NCBI GenBank assembly: GCA_025093985.1
Contig: JACAAK010000014.1
Location: forward strand, 1,488,001 to 1,552,000
Length of the DNA: 64,000 nt
DNA from: Calvatia gigantea
Lineage: Eukaryota > Basidiomycota > Agaricomycetes > Agaricales > Lycoperdaceae
Reading direction: 5' to 3'
Below the pieces are notes generated by a model. It searched no databases and was not told the DNA's origin. It worked only from the letters and a program-made list of their open reading frames with translations. Shown piece by piece: positions 26,930 through 37,627 of this stretch; position 1 is the stretch's first letter, and every line of letters starts with the position of its first letter. Both the position numbers and the translations under genes were made by a program.

Positions 26930-29900
26930 CCTTCCTTTTCCAGCAACCACCACTATCAAAGGGGCGGTTACTGTAGTCTAGTCGCTTTGAATACACCACA
27001 ACCCCAATGCTTGGCTAGGGCATGTCTCTAGTTGCTGACTTACTCACTGGTATGAGCCACAGGCCACCCAGCTCATCAAACGACCCATGGGCTGACAACC
27101 CGGTCCCGCCACAATTGTCCCCTGACCCGATCACTCGTATTCCAGGTGTGGGCTCCCAGCAGCTACAACCCCACTACCAAACCCATGCCTCGACCCAGAC
27201 ATCCTCTGGGGAGGGCACGCGCCAACAATACGCCGCCGTCTCGATCACAGCACGGCCGCTGTCGACAACCTCCTCGAGTGGAACTGCCCGACCTTGGTCC
27301 CATGCTCCCTCTTGTGCAACCTCCCCCTCTTCTGCGCCAATGGATATGGCAGACCCTTTCGATGACGACGAGGATGAGGTAGTGGCCTCTGGGGCCGCTG
27401 CCTCTGTGATTGTCACCGATCCCCCTGGGAGCTCTGCTGGCAGAGATATGTCAGTGGAGTCGTTTGGTGATTTGGAGTATGCTCCATCCGTAGCGGCATT
27501 GGCGGGTGACGAAGAACACCTCGCTGTGGACGTCCAAGGTGCAGCCGAGTCCCTGCACAACCTGGCCTTCTTGTTCAGGTCTGTGCATGCTATGCCACTT
27601 AACATGGAGTCTACCACAGTGGTACTGGGCGTCGCCTTGGTGTTTGTCCAGTCCCTGGCTAACAACAGCTGGTTGGATTGCTCTCCAACCAGTCAATCCA
27701 ATCCGAGTTGGCTTGGTGGTCATGCTGTGGCCAACATTGCCTCTCACTACGCTCAACCCCTGCCAGTCAGGAGAGCTACTCCTGCATTATTGGACGCTCT
27801 GCTAGAATCTGAGAAAGATAACTTCGACATCGTGTTCGTCCAGGAACCGCCCTGGCGAACGATAAGATCCGCCCCCTCAACGCTTGATGCCGAGGGTGAG
27901 CCCGTCATCAGAGCACCTAAGCACCCTGAGTGGTTGTACATGGTGAGGCCGGCCTCCTCTGTGGAGGAATGAGATCAACCCCATGTCATGGCTTATGTCC
28001 ACACACGGATCAAAAGACTGAGGCCCTCATTAAGGAGGGACCTTATTGACCACCAGGATGTGATGGTTGTCACCATCTTCAATCATGGCCGCAAGCGCCA
28101 TTTCATGAATGTCTATTCTGACGACGAGCACACTGCAATCAGGCTTCTCTATGAGAAGCGTGATTCTCTACCCCAGATGCATTACATGGGAGGCGATTTT
28201 AATTGCCATTCGTGTGAGTGGGACAATAACATTCCGCATCACCACCGACCTGCCCAGCAGCTCATGGAAGCTGCTGATGACCTCGGCCTTGGGATCTGGT
28301 TGCCGGATTCCAGGGCTTCTACACATGTACCTTGAGATCTGACCAAACGCCAATTGGTGATTGATCTGATCTTTATCTCCAATCTTAGGTAGCACATCGC
28401 GCATCCCAAGATCAGATCGGATCTGACAGGCCCATCGGACCATCATCCGCTGTCTGTCATAATCCCTATCTGCCCTGAAGACATCATGAATGTCCGAAGG
28501 GCATTTCCCAAGAACTCGGCAGCGACTGCGGAATTGCAGTTCCTGGATGAGATCAGAGAAGGGGTGTATGGTCTTCAGGACCGTCCCCTTAATTCAGTGT
28601 GGGACATTAATGTCCTGGCATCGGCTATTGGGTCGGTGTTCTCTGCAGCGTGGCATCGCCACACTGTGGAGGTGCACATATCTGCAAAATCTCAGCCATG
28701 GTGGGATGAGGACTGCACCGCCGCCCTACGGGCCCACAGGGACTCTTCAGACCCTGCAGACTGGAAGGCATTCTGACACGTTGTGGCGTCCAAAAAGCGC
28801 AAGTTCTTCGATGAGAAGATCAAGGAAATTGCTGAGACCAACAAGCGCCCTTGGGACCTTATGGAATGGGTTAAAGCGCGCAAGTTGCCCGCGTGCGAGG
28901 CTATCTCCTATCAGGGGGAGCCTTGTCACACTATGGACTCCCTTTGGGAGGCCCTTCACAGTACCTACAACTCTGCCTCCAGGCATGAGTGTGATACCCC
29001 CGTTATCGATCTGCTCCCTACGCTTCCGCGGTGGGAATGGGTTGACTTCTCAGACAAGGAGCTGGTAGACACACTGTCTGCCTGCTCTAAAATCTCTGCT
29101 CCGGGCCCTGACCACGTTACGTGGCAGATGCTCAAACAGATCGTGCTTGGGGATTCCCTGCTGATCTTTGTACGTCTAGCTAGTGCCTGTATTCATCTAG
29201 GCTGCTGGCCAGAGTATTTTAAAGAATCTATGTCGGTTATTATCCCTAAGCCGGGTAAGCCTGCATACTCTACGCCCAAGGCCTTCCAGCCTATAGTTCT
29301 TCTCAACACACTGGGTAAGCTGTTTGAGAAAATGATTGCGACTAGACTCCAGTTTGACTCTGTCAAATTTGGGGTCTTTCACCCTAATCAGCTCGGAGGT
29401 GTGATCCAATGATCCACTGAAGATGCTGGCCTGATGCTGACCCACATTGTAAGAGCAGGTTGGGCCAAGGGCCTCAGGACTAGCATTGTGGCATTTGACA
29501 TAGCGCAGTTTTTCCCATCATTGCACCATGATATGCTGGTTGCTATACTCTGCAAGCAAGGATTTGCCCCTGAGTTGGTCGAGTTCTTTGCCCACTACTT
29601 GGTAGGACGGAAGACCCAGTATTGCTGGGATTCTTTCAAGTCCGAGCCGTTTCCATCAGATGTGGGGGTAGGACAGGGCTCTGCCCTCTCCCCCGTTCTG
29701 TCAGCCTTATACATAGCTCCGCTAATGTGGCTTTTCAACAGGGAGGCATTGCGCTTAGGGACAACCCTTCTGTCATATGTTGATGATGGCACCATCATTG
29801 CCCAGTCTAAGGACTGGGGCTCTAACCTTGTGGCTCTTAAGGAGGCATATGGTATTATATTCAGGCTCTTTGAGCGCTTCACCTTGGTACTTGAGCATGA

Positions 29901-30795
29901 CAAGTCTGAGGTCTTTCACTTCTCCTGCAAACATGGGGATGATAATCCACCAATTGACCTGGGCTTTGCCCCATTCACTGGTGATACGCCGCTCCAGCCC
30001 AAACCCTATTGGAGGTACTTGGGTTTCTACTTCGACTGTGCCCTTACTTTCAAGGAGCATGTTCGTTACTACTCTACCAAGGTACTCTCTACGGTAAAAG
30101 CCATGAAGATGCTGGGTAATTCTACAAGGGGCTTGCGGCCTATGCAGAAGTGCCTCCTTTATCGGTCATGTGTCGTGCCCATTGCGACATATGGCTTCAA
30201 ACTCTGGTTCTTCAAGGGATCCCACTGTAAAGCAGCCCTTAAGAGCCTGAATGTCATGCAGAGACAGGCAGCCCTGTGGATCACAGGTGCATTCTGGACT
30301 GCCCCTACTGGGGCCGCAGAGTCATTCATGGGTCTCATACCCATCCAGCTTCACATACAGAAGCTCACTGTCAGGTCGGACTACAGGATCAAGACCCTGT
30401 CACCTAACCATCCCCTCAGGGCCCTTATGAGCCCTGAGTATTCTGGGTCTGCTAAGTTGCATACTCACTCCATCGGTCTTATGTCTCCTGCTACTCGCAA
30501 GAAGACTAAAGGCTCCTTAATCCAGGCTGATGCCAACCTGGTAAACCTCGTCGAGGAATTTGAGCCTATGGCCTCAATTAATCGGCCTGGATACCGCCTG
30601 ATGGACTGCCACCCTGACCAGGTGTCGTTCATGGAGGTGAAGCTCAATGCGGAGGGTAATACCGATCCCACGCATATGTGTGCTCTCGACGTGCGCCTTA
30701 GGGAGTGCAGAGAGGACCTCAGGATTGTCCATATGGCGATGGACGCAAGTCTGCCGCTTCATGGCAAGTTCCAGGCAGTCTCATCTGCCCATGTA

Positions 30796-31007
30796 CAGTA
30801 AGGGACAAAACTGTTCCAATGTTTTGAACTTCTCAGAAGATCAGCTCATATCTCAAGGACTACTGTGGCTGTGCACTTCCTAATTTAATTGTAGATAGTC
30901 CAGTATCTTATCTAATCATATGCAAAGTATGATTATGTAATCCTTTGTTTTAGGGGAGTTATTAATTAATTAATATTTTAAGTGCATTGGAACAGTTTTG
31001 TCCCTCT
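30796..31007 (+). repeat. Left terminal inverted repeat of the Tc1-like element
   Basis: 212 bp. The 21-bp motif at 30801-30821 recurs inverted at the inner end (30985-31005), so the block is itself bounded by inverted copies of the terminal sequence, like a miniature element. Confidence 0.9.
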
Positions 31008-31033
31008 TGAAATTTATATACAAAATGGGTATT

Positions 31034-32107
31034 CTAGTACCTGGTATAAGCTCCCTTGGCCTGTAAAACTGCCTGGACCCTCCTAGGCATACTCTCTATC
31101 AGATTCTGACACACTTCTGGTTCTATGTCATCCCACTCCTTTTGTATCCTCTCCCATAGGGTATTCATGCTATCAGGAGGAGTATCATACTCTCCCAGCT
31201 TATTCTTGAGGTGAGTCCAGAGATGTTCAATGGGATTAAGGTCTGGAGACTGTGGGGGCCATACCATAACCTCCAATTCAGACTCATCTAGCCAGTTTGT
31301 AGCCTTTTTGCTCTTGTGTTTGGGGTCATTGTCCTGTTGGAAGACCATATCCTCCTCATTCTTCCCATACCACCTGATGCTCCTCTTTAGTTCATCCCCC
31401 AAAATTTGAACATAAAGGTCAGCATCCATCTTCCCTTCAATTTTAGTGGCAAACCCCACTCCATCCCACAGCATACAACCCCAGATCATCACATTTCCTC
31501 CACCAAACTTGACTGTTCCCTCAACCAATCTATCATTCAGCCCCTCTCCTGCCTTTTTCCATACCCAAACCCTTCCATCTGATCCAAACCGATTGATTTT
31601 GGACTCATCTGTCCAAATAACCCTCTTCCAGTCCTCCAGGGTCCAGTTAACATGTGCTTCTGCCCACTCCAACCTTTTCCTCCTATGGACAGCAGTAAGT
31701 TTAGGTCGTTTCCGCTTGACTACAGCCTTCATTCCAGCTCCTCTGAGTGCCCTGCGCACTGTTTTGGTGGATACAGGCTGGGCAATAACATTTTGAAGTG
31801 ATTTGGTGACTTGGGAGGCATTGTCAGCCTTGCGAGAGGTGATGAGGCGAACAGAATAGTGGATATCAGAGGGAGAAAGTTTAGATGGGCGGCCACCAAC
31901 AGATTTGGAAAGTGTTGATCTATGTTTGGAGCGAATCCTAGAAATAGTACTGACTCCCAGACCAGTAATAGAAGCAATATGATGAGCAGATTTCCCTTGG
32001 TCCAGGTAAGAGAGGACTCTATTGGTCTGAGTAGAGGAAAGAGAGCGCATATAGTTGTAAAGGTATAGTGGGGGAGTTAATTTGCACCTGAGAATAAGCA
32101 CATCCAT
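31034..32107 (-). CDS. Tc1-like transposase, intact, DD34E
   Basis: 357 residues. The N-terminus has a two-part helix-turn-helix DNA-binding region (QTNRVLSYLDQGKSAHHIAS, then TISRIRS, and a second half around KTVRRALRGAGMK). A GRPSK-type basic linker lies between them. The catalytic triad is D in WTDESK, D in FQQDNDPKH and E in SPDLNPIEHLW; exactly 34 residues separate the second D and the E. GGGNVMIWGCM is the usual glycine-rich block. The first ATG (32107) is used here; MRSLSS 20 residues later is an equally possible start. No stop or frameshift interrupts it. It would bind the inverted ends in the nucleus and cut and paste the element into TA sites. Confidence 0.93.
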   Translation of the reverse strand: MDVLILRCKLTPPLYLYNYMRSLSSTQTNRVLSYLDQGKSAHHIASITGLGVSTISRIRSKHRSTLSKSVGGRPSKLSPSDIHYSVRLITSRKADNASQVTKSLQNVIAQPVSTKTVRRALRGAGMKAVVKRKRPKLTAVHRRKRLEWAEAHVNWTLEDWKRVIWTDESKINRFGSDGRVWVWKKAGEGLNDRLVEGTVKFGGGNVMIWGCMLWDGVGFATKIEGKMDADLYVQILGDELKRSIRWYGKNEEDMVFQQDNDPKHKSKKATNWLDESELEVMVWPPQSPDLNPIEHLWTHLKNKLGEYDTPPDSMNTLWERIQKEWDDIEPEVCQNLIESMPRRVQAVLQAKGAYTRY

Positions 32108-32188
32108 TTATACATCACCCTACATGGTCACATGATTTTATTTGTATTTATTTGATTGCAATAAACGAAGTCATGTGCTCAGAATTTG

Positions 32189-32400
32189 AGAGGGACAAAA
32201 CTGTTCCAATGTACTTAAAATATTAATTAATTAATAACTCCCCCAAAACAAAGGATTACATAATCATACTTTGCATATGATTAGATAAGATACTGGACTA
32301 TCTACAATTAAATTAGGAAGTGCACAGCCACAGTAGTCCTTGAGTTATGAGCTGATCTTCTGAAAAGTTCAAAACATTGGAACGGTTTTGTCCCTTACTG
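32189..32400 (+). repeat. Right terminal inverted repeat of the Tc1-like element
   Basis: 212 bp, inverted copy of 30796-31007 with only a few substitutions. The terminal motif occurs at the outer end (32375-32395) and inverted at the inner end (32191-32211). Confidence 0.9.
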
Positions 32401-34861
32401 TATATCGCCAGCGTGAGTGTCTCTGTGAGATCACTCATGTGGCAGGTCGAGTTACAGCACCTGATGCTGAGCTCATGGCCATTGCACTTGGCACTCATTT
32501 TGCTCTTAAGCAGGATGACGTCAGGCTCATACGTGTATTCACTGATTCTATTGCATCAGCGAAGCTCGCGGTTGATCCATCTATGCATTCCGGGCAGATG
32601 CTGTCCCAAGGGGTGTGTGTGGTGCTTAAATGATGGCTCTCTGGGGATCCCCGGAGGGGCATTGAATTTCTCGCTGTCCCTTCTTCTGAGAAGTGGGAGT
32701 TCCACCATGCTGTGCACCGGCATGTCACCTCGTTCCCTCAGGTTGCTTATGGCCTGAGGCCATTCACTTCTATTGCCCGCCTGCGCAAGGAGGCGGTTGA
32801 CGATGTTCTGGAGTCATAGCGTCAGCTGTACTCCACCTCTTCCTACAAGGGGCGTAGTAACATGGATCTTGCTTCCGGAGCGGATCCATCTATTCCAGGG
32901 AAGCCGACCTACCTTTCTGGTGGGCCTTGGCTCCCTCACGTTAGTGGTTCTAACTCGCTGTGTGTGAGGGCCATGCGTGCCATCACAGGTCATGCTCCGA
33001 TTGGGTCATACCGAGTGCGATTCTTTCCTAATGAAAGCATTGGCTGTTCGTGTGGTGCCACTCTTGAGGGGCACTATCACATATTCGTCAGGTGTCCCAA
33101 CCACAAAAGGGAACTTGACAGACCTCCTCAGACCATTCGTGAGCTGATTGACTTCCTGAACGCAAACCCTTGGGCCTTTGCATTCAGACCAGATGATGCT
33201 GGGGTCAGCTGAGCTGGCGTGCGTGGGGGGCTCCTGCGGGGTCATTGGTCTTCCGGCCTACTGGGTGGAGAAGTTGTAAGGCAACAGGGGTGGGGTCCCT
33301 GGGGGGTGCTTCTAGCCTTGGCTGGTGGTGCTCCTTTCCTGGGCCCGGTTGGGGGCTTTGTAGGGGGCAAAGGCATAAAATAACGGGGGTGGGGTCCCCG
33401 GGTGGCGGTGCAGGCTCGTCCTGCTAAGCTGCCTTCTTGGGCGTTGTCTAGGCGGTGCTTTGAGTTGTTACCCTGCCTGCTGGGCTGCTCTGGATCGGGA
33501 CTGGGCTGATACCCTTCCATCTGGGAAGTTGGGGGTAAGGCGGCTCCAAGCGGGGGCTCCTTGTGCTGGCTCTCCTGACTACACCTGTCCCCCTGAGGGC
33601 ACTTGGCCGCTGTTGCCGCTGGGTCCACCTCCTGGGGATGATCAGGGCACCACTGCTTTGCGACGGTGCATCACTGGGTGTACACCACAAGACCTGGGCA
33701 ACTGGGTCTTCTTCAGTGTGATGGGCATTTCGGGTGACTGGGGTGGTTTATTTAGTAGGGGGTGACTTGGTTGGGTTGTCTGTGAAAGGTAGATTACTCT
33801 TAACTCATCGGACAATGTAGTTGGGGTCTTTGTACTTTGCTACATGCAGACTGCGATCAGGCACCGCGTTATAAATTGGGGCAAGCCTTGATTTAAAAAA
33901 AAAAAAAAAAAAAAAAAAGGAGAGCTACTCCTCTGCCCCAGCCATCTGGCTCAGGCGATGTTGACGCCGATATGGGAGGCTCTACGCCTAGATCTGGTAG
34001 ATCGAAGCCTGTCAGAGCTCCCGCGCCACCACCTCCGTTTCAACCCGTCCGTCCTGCTTGTCGCAAGCGGGACCTAGTCGAGTCGATCCGAAAGAACGCA
34101 GAGGCGAAACATCTTGCCCTGCAGCAGCAGCGGAGAAGCGCCCAGGTCCAACCTGGTCCTGTACGCCCTCTTAACATCACCAAGAAGAAAAAGGCGGCGC
34201 CATCCTCGTATGCACAGATGCTCTCTTCCTCTGGCAAGGGCAAGTCTGCCCAGATCCCTGTGGTTATGGCTGTGCGAGTTGCACAGTCCTTCCCGAAGCT
34301 TGAGCCCAAACAAGTCATTGCAATGGCTCGTGAAGCAGAACCCTCGGCGCAAGGCAAGTCCAAGCGCCCTGACAATGTCACAGCTGGTCCCAACTGGCGA
34401 CAGCTTCTCATGACAGTGGTGGCCATTCTGGAAGGCTCCCCCCGCCCTCAAACCAATCACTTTGTTGAGGTCATCAACAGAGGTCTTGTCCAGGCTCGTG
34501 TCCGTTGTCGGATCGAGTCTGTCCAATCGAGCACGGCCAACGTGTGGTCCTTGCTCACCAATTATGCCCCCACTCCGAAGGATGTTGTTATCATTGATGA
34601 GTGGGCTCACAAGGCAGTTGCTGAGGGCATTAAGCTCCAGCTCCGTGTTCCTGACTCCACGTCCTACATCAGGATCATGGACATCCCATTCATTGATGAG
34701 CTTGGCCATAAGGCCATGACTGTCAAACGCCTCCTGGGTCACCTCTCAAAGTCCCCCCATCAGGAGGACTTTGCTATGCTGTCCCATACCCCGCGCATCT
34801 CACGCAACTCCGCCAGCTCTGACACGTGCACAGCTTGGCTCGACTTAGCCGACTCTAAGAC

Positions 34862-35880
34862 TTTTTTTTTTTTTTTTTTTTTTAAATCATGGCTTGTGCC
34901 AATTTATAATGCGGTGCCTGATCGCAGTCCGCGTGTAGCTAAGTACAAAGCCCCAGCTACAAGGTCCGATGAGTTAAGAGTAATCTACTGTTCAGAAGCA
35001 GCCCAACCCAACCCAAGCGCTAACCCAGACCAGACCAGCCCACCCCTTACTTGCCAAATCCCCCGGTTGCCCGAAATGCCCATCACACTGAAGAAGACCC
35101 AGTTACCCAGGTCTTGTGGTGTACACCCAGTGATGCACCGCTGCTCTGCAGCGGTGCCCTGATCATCCCACAAGCGGCGAGCCCAGCAGCAGCGGTGGCC
35201 AAGCGCCCGAGAGGGGACAGGTGTAGTCAGGAGAGCCAACGCAAGGAGCCCCCGCTTAGAGCCGCCTTACCCCCAGCTTCCCAAGTGAAAGGGTATCAGC
35301 CCAGTCCCGATCCAGAGCAACGCAGTAGGCAGGGTAGCAACTCGAAGCGCCGAATACATGGCGCCCAAGAAAGCAGCTGAGCAGGACGAACCTGCACTGC
35401 CACCCGGGGACCCAACCCCCGTTATTTTATGCCTTTGCCCCCCGCGAAGCCCCCAACCAGGCCCAGGAAAGGAGCACCACCAGCCGAAGCCGGAAGCACC
35501 CCCCAGGGACCCCACCCCTGTTGTCTTGCGACTTCTCCACCTAGTAGGCCAGAAGACCAGCGCCACCGCAGGGACCCCCCACGCGCGCCAGCTCAGCCGA
35601 TCCCAGCATCATCCGGTCTGAATGCAAAAGCACCAGGGTTCGCGTTCAGGAAGTCAATCAGCTCACGAATGGTCTGAGGAGGTCTGTCAAGTTCCCTCTT
35701 GTGGTTGGGACACCTGACGAAAATGTGATAGCGCCCCTCAAGAGCGGCGCCACACGAACAGCCAACGCTTTCAGTAGGAAAGAATCGCACCCGGTACGAC
35801 CCAATCAGAGCATGACCAGTAACGGCATGCACGGCCCTCGCACAAAGTGAGTTAGAGCCGCTAACATGGGGGAGCCAGGG
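34862..35880 (-). mobile_element. LINE copy L10 (3' end only)
   Basis: Poly(T) 34862-34883, 3' UTR to about 35594, then the ORF2 C-terminus (from its stop near 35595 back to about residue 1206) with GCSCGAALEG and HIFVRCPNH intact. It is inserted in ORF1 of L8 after GACTCTAAGAC. No second copy of that site appears later in the window, so the right-hand end is not a simple target-primed insertion. It meets L11 head to head at 35880/35881 with a short GGCC overlap. Confidence 0.82.
35135..35157 (-). promoter_or_regulatory. 3' UTR hairpin of L10
   Basis: GCACCGCTGC, 3-nt loop, GCAGCGGTGC: ten perfect pairs, with CTGC/GCAG where L19 has CCGC/GCGG. Confidence 0.65.
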
Positions 35881-37627
35881 CCGGATACCGCCTGATGGAC
35901 TGCCACCCTGAGCAGGTGTCGTTCATGGAGGTGAAGCTCAATGCGGAGGGTAATACCGACCCCGGGCATATGTATGCTCTCAATGCGCGCCTTAGGGAGT
36001 GCAGGGAGGATCTCGGGATTGTCCATATGGCGACGGACGCAAGTCTGCCGCTCCATGGCAAGTTCCAGGCAGTTTCGTCTGCCCATGTCTACCGCCAGCG
36101 GGAGTGCCTTCGGGAGATCACTCGCGTGGCAGGCCGAGTTACAGCACCTGATGCTGAGCTCATGGCCATTGCGCTTGGCATTCATTTTGCTGTTAAGCAG
36201 GATGACGTCAGGCTTATACGGGTATTCACTGACTCTATTGCGTCAGCGAAGCTTGTAGTTGATCCGTCTACGCACTCCGGGCAGATGCTGTCCCAGGGAG
36301 TGTGTGTGGCGCTTAAATGATGGCTCTCTGGGGATCCCCGGAGAGGCGTTGAATTCCTCGCTGTCCCTTCTTCTGAGAAGTGGGAGTTCCACCATGCTGT
36401 TCACTGGCATGTTACCTCGTTCCCTCAGGTCGCTTATGGCCCGAGGCCGTTCACTTCTATTGCCCGCCTGCGCAAAGAGGCGGTCGATGACGTTCTGGAG
36501 TCATGGCGTCAGCTGTACTCTACCTCTTCTTACAAGGGGCACAGTAATATGGATCTTGCCTCTGGGGCAGATCCATCTATTCCGGGGAAGCCGACCTACC
36601 TTTCTGGTGGGCCCTGGCTTCCTCATGTTAGCGGCTCTAACTCGCTGTGTGCGAGGGCCGTGCGTGCCGTTACTGGTCATGCTCCGATTGGGTCGTACCG
36701 TGTACGATTCTTTCCGAACGAAAGCGTTGGCTGCTCGTGTGGCGCCGCTCTCGAGGGGCGCTATCACATTTTCGTCAGGTGTCCCAACCACAAGAGGGAG
36801 CTTGACAGACCTCCTCAGACCATTCGTGAGCTGATTGACTTCCTGAACGCGAACCCTGGTGCTTTCGCGTTCAGACCAGATGATGCTGGGATCGGCTGAG
36901 CTGGCGCGCGTGGGGGGCTCCTGCGGGGTCGCTGGTCTTCTGGCCTACTGGGGGGGGAAGTTGTAAGGCAACAGGGGTGGGGTCCCTGGGGGGTGCTTCT
37001 GGCCTTGGCTAGTGGTGCTCCTTTCCTGGGCCTGGCTGGGGGCTTCGTAGCGGGCGGAGGCGTAAAATAACGGGGGTGGGGTCCCCGGGTGGCGGTGCGG
37101 GTTCGTCCTGCTAAGCTGCTTTCTTGGGCACCGTCTAGGCGGCGCTTCGAGTTGCTACCCTGTCTGCTGTGTTGTTCTGGGTCGGGACTGGGCTGATACC
37201 CTTCCACTTGGGAAGCTGGGGGTAAGGTGGCTCCAAGCGGGGGCTCCTTGCGCTGGATCTCCTGACTACACCTGTCCCCCTGAGGGCACTCAGCCGCCGT
37301 TGCCGCTGGGTCCGCCTCTCGAGGGATGATCAGGGCACCGCCGCTTCGCGGCGATGCGTCACTGGGTGTACACCACAAGACCTGGGCAACTGGGTCTTCT
37401 TCAATGTGATGGGCATTTCGGGGAACCGGGGGATTTGGCAAGTAGGGATGGTCCGGTCTGGTCTGGGTTAGCGCTTGGGTTGGGTTGGGTCGTTTCCGAA
37501 CAGTAGATTACTCTTAACTCATCGGACCTTGTAGTTGGGGCCTTGTACTTAGCTACACGCGGACTGCGATCGGGCACCGCGATATAAATTGGCGCAAGCC
37601 TTGATTTAAAAAAAAAAAAAAAAAAAA
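35881..37627 (+). mobile_element. LINE copy L11, 5'-truncated
   Basis: Starts at about ORF2 residue 962 (GYRLMDCH), with ORF2 running to TGA at 36897, 3' UTR 36900-37607 and poly(A) 37608-37627. One in-frame TGA at 36319 replaces CGA (ALKRWL elsewhere). Left flank is L10 and right flank is L12, both minus LINE sequence, but about 250 bp of LINE is missing between those flanks and no target duplication is seen. Confidence 0.85.

Larger units (their letters stand above)
30796..32400 (-). mobile_element. Tc1-like (DD34E) DNA transposon with 212-bp inverted ends
   Basis: 1605 bp, flanked by TA (30794-30795 and 32401-32402), the target duplication of the Tc1/mariner superfamily. Dropping the element and one TA restores the LINE sequence at the right length (CCCATGTATATCGCC against CCCATGTCTATCGCC elsewhere). 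Ends CAGTAAGGGAC. Terminal inverted repeats are 30796-31007 and 32189-32400, nearly identical. One uninterrupted transposase lies between them on the minus strand. Confidence 0.95.
27784..33212 (+). pseudogene. LINE ORF2 of L9, broken by nonsense codons and a transposon
   Basis: Covers endonuclease, RT (AFDIAQFFPSLHHDML near 29500, SYVDDGTII near 29780) and RNase H up to SSAHV at 30793. It continues after the Tc1-like element at 32403 to TGA at 33210. In-frame stops are TGA at 27970, 28333, 28774, 29410 and 32631, all where other copies have CGA, and TAG at 28390 and 32817 where they have TGG. No frameshift was needed to follow it, so decay is almost purely by transition mutations. Confidence 0.88.
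27769..33932 (+). mobile_element. LINE copy L9 in L8, carrying a Tc1-like transposon
   Basis: Body 27784-33917 with poly(A) 33896-33917, flanked by the perfect 15-bp duplication AGGAGAGCTACTCCT (27769-27783 and 33918-33932). It begins at about ORF2 residue 29, so it is nearly ORF2-complete but lacks ORF1. The Tc1-like element at 30796-32400 lies in its RNase H region. 3' UTR 33213-33895. Confidence 0.93.
26930..34861 (+). mobile_element. LINE copy L8: complete 5' end and ORF1, split by L9
   Basis: Starts CCTTCCTTTTCCAGCAACC, the same 5' end as L16 (49896) and L19 (62809), which defines the true start of the element. The 5' UTR runs to 27051, ORF1 from 27052 to 27783 and again from 33933 to 34861. 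L10's poly(T) then begins at 34862. ORF2 of this copy is not present. Confidence 0.85.
27052..34861 (+). pseudogene. LINE ORF1 of L8, interrupted by L9 and truncated
   Basis: I chose ATGAGCC at 27052 as the start because the upstream ATG at 27022 is ACG in L19. The first 244 codons (Ser/Pro-rich, then acidic DPFDDDEDEV) end at 27783. The frame continues exactly at 33933 with the basic segment (ITKKKKAAPSSYAQ) and an RNA-binding-like domain, up to ADSKT at 34861. The C-terminal knuckles are missing. ORF1 proteins of this LINE type coat their RNA; this copy cannot be expressed intact. Confidence 0.82.

Noticed and set aside
27022..27972. A novel 316-codon fusion gene of ORF1 and endonuclease
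   Set aside because: The fusion is made by the insertion of L9 into L8 at the 15-bp duplication ending at 27783; the open frame across the joint is accidental.
33972..35162. A 396-codon protein with a poly-Phe stretch
   Set aside because: It is LINE ORF1 of L8 running through the poly(T) and antisense 3' UTR of L10. The poly-Phe is the tail of an inserted LINE. Similar poly-Phe or poly-Lys readings at 45160-45759, 47571-48074 and 55599-56252 have the same cause.
35881..37627. L10 and L11 as one twin-primed LINE
   Set aside because: Both carry their own 3' UTR and poly(A), so they are two insertions, not one with an inverted 5' part.
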